A DNA stretch of 7,110 nucleotides from NCBI GenBank assembly GCA_002791435.1, contig PFXB01000119.1, positions 1 to 7,110 of the forward strand. The letters run 5' to 3'. The notes under the pieces were generated by a model that did not search any database, was not told the origin of the DNA, and saw nothing but the letters and a program-made list of their open reading frames with translations. Source of the DNA: a candidate division WWE3 bacterium CG_4_9_14_3_um_filter_43_9. GTDB taxonomy: Bacteria > Patescibacteriota > CPR3 > GCA-002780085. Shown piece by piece: positions 4,739 to 7,110 of this stretch; within the stretch, counting starts at the first letter, position 1, and every line of letters starts with the position of its first letter. The position numbers and the translations under genes are program-made.

Positions 4739-4820
4739 GTAGTCTCCATTATAGCCGAACAGTAAGTTCTTATTCTTCGACTTCAAGTCCGTCGAGTCGG
4801 CGGATGAAATGGAGAGATAC
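4739..4820. repeat. GTAGTC-type structured element, 82 bp (copy C2)
   Basis: GTAGTCTCCATT (4739-4750) pairs with AATGGAGAGATAC (4808-4820) with a small bulge. The 25-base core at 4756-4780 matches 2796-2820 except for one base. The base-paired arms differ from those of copy C1, but they pair within this copy. Between core and right arm lie the palindrome GACTTCAAGTC (4779-4789) and a GGCGGAT word also present in C1. Both copies continue into TAC--CTAAAA just outside the right arm. Confidence 0.75.
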
Positions 4821-4830
4821 CGCTAAAATT

Positions 4831-4845
4831 GAAGTTCTCGACTTC
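4831..4845. repeat. Short hairpin after element C2
   Basis: GAAGT (4831-4835) and ACTTC (4841-4845) pair perfectly around TCTCG. No T-run follows, so it is not a convincing terminator of the gene ending at 4710. Confidence 0.4.
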
Positions 4846-4861
4846 ACTCGAACAATACAGT

Positions 4862-4913
4862 GTTTTTAGAGGAAGGATTCAATAGTTCGACCGTGGCTAA
4901 AAACTGTGATAAT
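4862..4913 (+). promoter_or_regulatory. Possible promoter of the surface protein genes with an overlapping inverted repeat
   Basis: An extended -10 (TGT plus GATAAT, 4905-4913) lies about 54 bases before the ATG at 4967, without a recognisable -35 box. Just upstream, GTTTTTAG (4862-4869) and CTAAAAAC (4897-4904) form an 8-bp inverted repeat. It extends imperfectly outward through ATACAG and CTGTGAT, so its right arm covers the -10. An operator is conceivable; both calls are weak. Confidence 0.3.
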
Positions 4914-4950
4914 AAAGTGATTAAAAATTAAAAAACCGATAATTTTCGAT

Positions 4951-4956
4951 AAGGAG
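4951..4956 (+). promoter_or_regulatory. Ribosome binding site that fixes the start of the secreted protein at 4967
   Basis: AAGGAG is a full Shine-Dalgarno sequence. It lies only one base before the ATG at 4958, too close to serve it, but 10 bases before the in-frame ATG at 4967. The latter start also yields a classic MKK signal peptide. Confidence 0.75.
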
Positions 4957-4966
4957 AATGTCTATC

Positions 4967-6061
4967 ATGAAAAAGATTTTTTTATTGATTCTTCCGCTCT
5001 GTTTATTCGTTTTTTTAATATCAAACTCAGCCATTTCCGCCGCTCCACCGAAATCGATTCACTATCAAGGGAGGTTGAAAATCAATGACGATCTTCCGAA
5101 TACAGGCAATCACAGTTTTATCTTCAAAATCTATAATCATGCCGGTGCAGTTTGTTGGAATAGCGGGAGTGTGAGTTTAATGGTAAACCAGGGAGTTTTT
5201 GAGTATGATCTTGCCAATGTAGCCAGCTCATGTAGTAATTTTAACGATGGCGGAAATTATGAACTTGAGGTTTCTGCCGACGGAAGCGTCCTTTCTCCTC
5301 GCGAAAAAATATTAGCCACGGCTACGAGCATTACGTCAAGCTTTTTAACCGGTTATGATGGCACCAATCCTAATGTTTTAGGAGATTTGGCGCTGTCAAG
5401 TGGCGGAAAGGTGCTTTTTTTGGGAACAGGATCGGGTGCGCCGGGAAATTCTTCCGGTAGAAAGATCAATTTATTCGATGCGAAAAACACTGCGCAATAT
5501 CTAATCGGAGTGGACAGCTCGACTTTATATTTTACCTCTCCGCAGATCTTCAGCTGGTATACCACCAACGGCACTAATTATACCGAAGTTTTAAAGATCG
5601 ATGGTGGTAATCTAACTGTTTCCGGTAATGCTAATTTTTATGGCGGAGTGTGGGCCAAAGACGGATTTACCTGCGGCGCTTCTGATGTAGCTGAAATCGT
5701 TTCCGCAAAGACATATGAAGTTGGCAGTGTGGTTTGTATTTCGAAAAATGGTCAGGATGAATATGAACTTTGTAGCCAAGCCTATGCTGCCAATGTAGCA
5801 GGCGTCGTTTCCGAAAACCCCGGTTTATTACTCAACGGAGAAACAGGAGATGGTTTAAAGTTAGCCTTAAGCGGGCGCGTTTACGTTAAAGTTACCAACG
5901 AAAACGGACCGATACAGAAAGGCGATGCCCTGGTTTCCTCCTCCAAAGCCGGTTTTGCCATGAAGGGAGAAACGGCTAAAGTCTTAAGATCAATGCTCAT
6001 TGGTAAAGCCTTAGAAGAATTTAACGGTCAAGAAGGTGAAATTCTAATCTTAATTGATTAA
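4967..6061 (+). CDS. Secreted fibre-like surface protein, 364 aa
   Basis: This is an exported protein with three visible parts. Residues 1-25 are a Sec signal peptide (MKKIFLLILPLCLFVFLIS, cleavage near AISA|A). Residues 29-125 start SIHYQGRLKINDDLPNTGNHSF and continue FKIYNHAG...CWNSGSVSLMVNQGVFEYDL. This is the 'I-YQGRL---G-P--G-Y---F-IY' beta-sandwich common at the N-terminus of surface proteins in Patescibacteria and Bacteroidetes. Residues 130-230 are repetitive and beta-rich, Gly/Ser/Asn-heavy, like phage-tail or trimeric fibre shafts. Residues 236-364 contain ASDVAEIV, AGVVSENPG, LALSGRVYVKVTNENGPIQKGD and KAGFAMKG, a C-terminal domain seen in many bacterial fibre-like proteins of undefined role. 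The start at 4967 is set by AAGGAG 10 bases upstream; an in-frame ATG at 4958 would add three residues. It ends 11 bases before the next gene, so the two form an operon. Adhesion or a surface fibre is inferred. Confidence 0.8.
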   Translation: MKKIFLLILPLCLFVFLISNSAISAAPPKSIHYQGRLKINDDLPNTGNHSFIFKIYNHAGAVCWNSGSVSLMVNQGVFEYDLANVASSCSNFNDGGNYELEVSADGSVLSPREKILATATSITSSFLTGYDGTNPNVLGDLALSSGGKVLFLGTGSGAPGNSSGRKINLFDAKNTAQYLIGVDSSTLYFTSPQIFSWYTTNGTNYTEVLKIDGGNLTVSGNANFYGGVWAKDGFTCGASDVAEIVSAKTYEVGSVVCISKNGQDEYELCSQAYAANVAGVVSENPGLLLNGETGDGLKLALSGRVYVKVTNENGPIQKGDALVSSSKAGFAMKGETAKVLRSMLIGKALEEFNGQEGEILILID

Positions 6062-6072
6062 CCGAAAACTGA

Positions 6073-7110
6073 ATGAGAAACATGAACTATTTTAATTCAA
6101 TAAAACATTGGTTAAAGCAGATGAAGCACTTAGGAATCTTAGGAAGATTGTTTATCATAATAAGTCTTACTTGCTTACTCTATATCTTCAAACAATCAAA
6201 CTCCACAAATTCAGTTATCCTCAATAGCGAAGTTAATAATAATACTACCTCAAACAACTCCCAGGTCATAAATCTATTAAGCAATCAAAGTTTATTATTT
6301 GAAGAAAACAAGGGACAGGTGCAAAATAACGAGATTGTTTTTCTGGCCAGAAATATCAATTTTAATGTGTTATTAAGTAAACAAGGTGAAGCTTCGCTTA
6401 GCTTTTTCACACTAAAGAACAACAGCACAGAAAATCGAACAGAAGAAGAAATAACACAAATAAGAATGTATCCGGAAGAAATCAACACCCAGGTTACGTT
6501 TGAACCATCAGAAAAACAAGTAACTAAAGTGAATTACCTGATAGGAAATGAAGAAAAGAATTGGATACAAAACGGAAGCACCTGGTCAAAAGTGAATTAT
6601 AAAGAACTCTATCCAGGGATAGACCTTATCTATTATGGAAGTAATCAAGATCTTGAATATGATTTTATTCTGAAACCGCAAGCTCAACCGGAAACGATCA
6701 AGTTAGGTATCGAAGGCGTAAATGATATTAGTATTACCGACGAAGGCGATCTTATCCTTTCTGTTCAGGAAAAACAGATTATTCTACGCGCTCCCAATAT
6801 CTACCAGATGATTAAAGATGATAAAGTTATAGTAAAGGGCGAATTCGTCATTCTCAAAAAGGAGAAAAACAAGGTTCAGGTAGGCTTCAATGTTTCCGAC
6901 TATAATCCGAATTATGCCCTAGTAATTGATCCGGTCTTAGATTATTCCTCTTATTTAGTTAATGTCTTTTCCGCTGGCATTGACGATGATAATGGTGGGG
7001 TTAACGATATAGCCCTTGATACAAGTGGGAATATTTACTTGGTAGGAAAGACAGCTGTGAATAGTCTGTTTCCCCTTACTCCGGGAGTAGTTGACAGGAC
7101 GCTTCCTACC
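6073..7110 (+). CDS. Membrane-anchored DUF7948/SBBP-repeat beta-propeller protein, 3' truncated by window
   Basis: The frame is open for 346 codons to the window end. Residues 1-25 are basic, followed by one membrane segment (about 26-40, LFIIISLTCLLYIF), then an Asn/Ser-rich linker (42-73). Residues 74-290 carry the marks of the DUF7948 domain that precedes SBBP repeats: LLFEENKGQVQ, VNYLIGNEEKNWIQN, VNYKELYPGIDLIYYGSN, LEYDFILKP and YALVIDPVLDYSSYL. Residues 309-334 (GGVNDIALDTSGNIYLVGKT...FPLT) are the first SBBP-type beta-propeller blade, and more blades should follow beyond the window. Such proteins are large, exported and likely surface-exposed. The start could be ATG 6073 or ATG 6082; neither has a strong ribosome binding site. 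It lies 11 bases after the fibre-like gene and is probably co-transcribed. Possible partners or ligands are not evident. Confidence 0.88.
   Translation, partial: MRNMNYFNSIKHWLKQMKHLGILGRLFIIISLTCLLYIFKQSNSTNSVILNSEVNNNTTSNNSQVINLLSNQSLLFEENKGQVQNNEIVFLARNINFNVLLSKQGEASLSFFTLKNNSTENRTEEEITQIRMYPEEINTQVTFEPSEKQVTKVNYLIGNEEKNWIQNGSTWSKVNYKELYPGIDLIYYGSNQDLEYDFILKPQAQPETIKLGIEGVNDISITDEGDLILSVQEKQIILRAPNIYQMIKDDKVIVKGEFVILKKEKNKVQVGFNVSDYNPNYALVIDPVLDYSSYLVNVFSAGIDDDNGGVNDIALDTSGNIYLVGKTAVNSLFPLTPGVVDRTLPT

Noticed and set aside
419..4957. CRISPR array
   Set aside because: The repeats are few, irregularly spaced, variable in content and palindromic; there is no regular repeat-spacer pattern and no cas gene.
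6285..6488. Minus-strand ORF opposite the SBBP-repeat protein gene
   Set aside because: It is a shadow of a strongly supported plus-strand coding region with DUF7948 motifs.

Overview
The window looks like a chromosomal piece of a Patescibacteria (candidate phyla radiation) genome, probably of the Microgenomates/Parcubacteria type. This is an inference from three things seen together: a run of minor type IV pilin genes with the CPR style of sequence, long extracytoplasmic proteins beginning with the 'I-YQGRL' beta-sandwich, and gene-poor spacers packed with short GC-rich palindromes in an otherwise AT-rich sequence. TGA, TAG and TAA all end convincing genes, so the code appears standard and there is no sign of a UGA=Gly code.

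Region 1 (1-3879, + strand) is a type IV pilus block. It starts with the C-terminal half of a prepilin peptidase (PilD family, cut by the window edge). Four pilin-like proteins follow: a GspH/FimT-type minor pilin, a PilV-type minor pilin starting directly after its stop codon, a PilW/GspJ-type minor pilin, and a PilX-type protein with its own likely promoter. The peptidase would cleave the Gly|Phe/Met/Ile leaders of the first three. Together they would form or prime the tip of a pilus used for adhesion, DNA uptake or contact with a host cell.

Region 2 (3876-4710) holds two small membrane-anchored proteins of unknown function. The first overlaps the PilX-type stop codon by four bases. It carries a -1 slippery heptamer, after which the other frame continues as plausible protein up to an amber codon, so it may be a decayed or frameshifted gene.

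Region 3 (4967-7110) encodes exported surface proteins. One is a 364-residue secreted protein with a beta-sandwich N-terminus, a fibre-like middle and a C-terminal domain shared with bacterial fibre and surface proteins. About 11 bases downstream begins a membrane-anchored DUF7948/SBBP-repeat protein that runs off the window.

The spacers at 419-634, 1934-2074, 2675-2994, 4044-4275 and 4711-4957 hold the most unusual material. I find at least three families of structured repeats: (i) elements bounded by GTCAT(C/T)CTG...CAG(A/G)ATGAC inverted repeats, at 2690-2757 and 4098-4210; (ii) elements bounded by GTAGTCT...GA-TAC arms around a shared 25-base core, at 2765-2845 and 4739-4820, whose stem arms differ between copies but still pair within each copy; (iii) a split direct repeat at 461-598 and 4241-4272. 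Smaller GC palindrome cassettes recur inside and between them. No transposase gene, tRNA, rRNA, CRISPR array or clear U-tract terminator was found.
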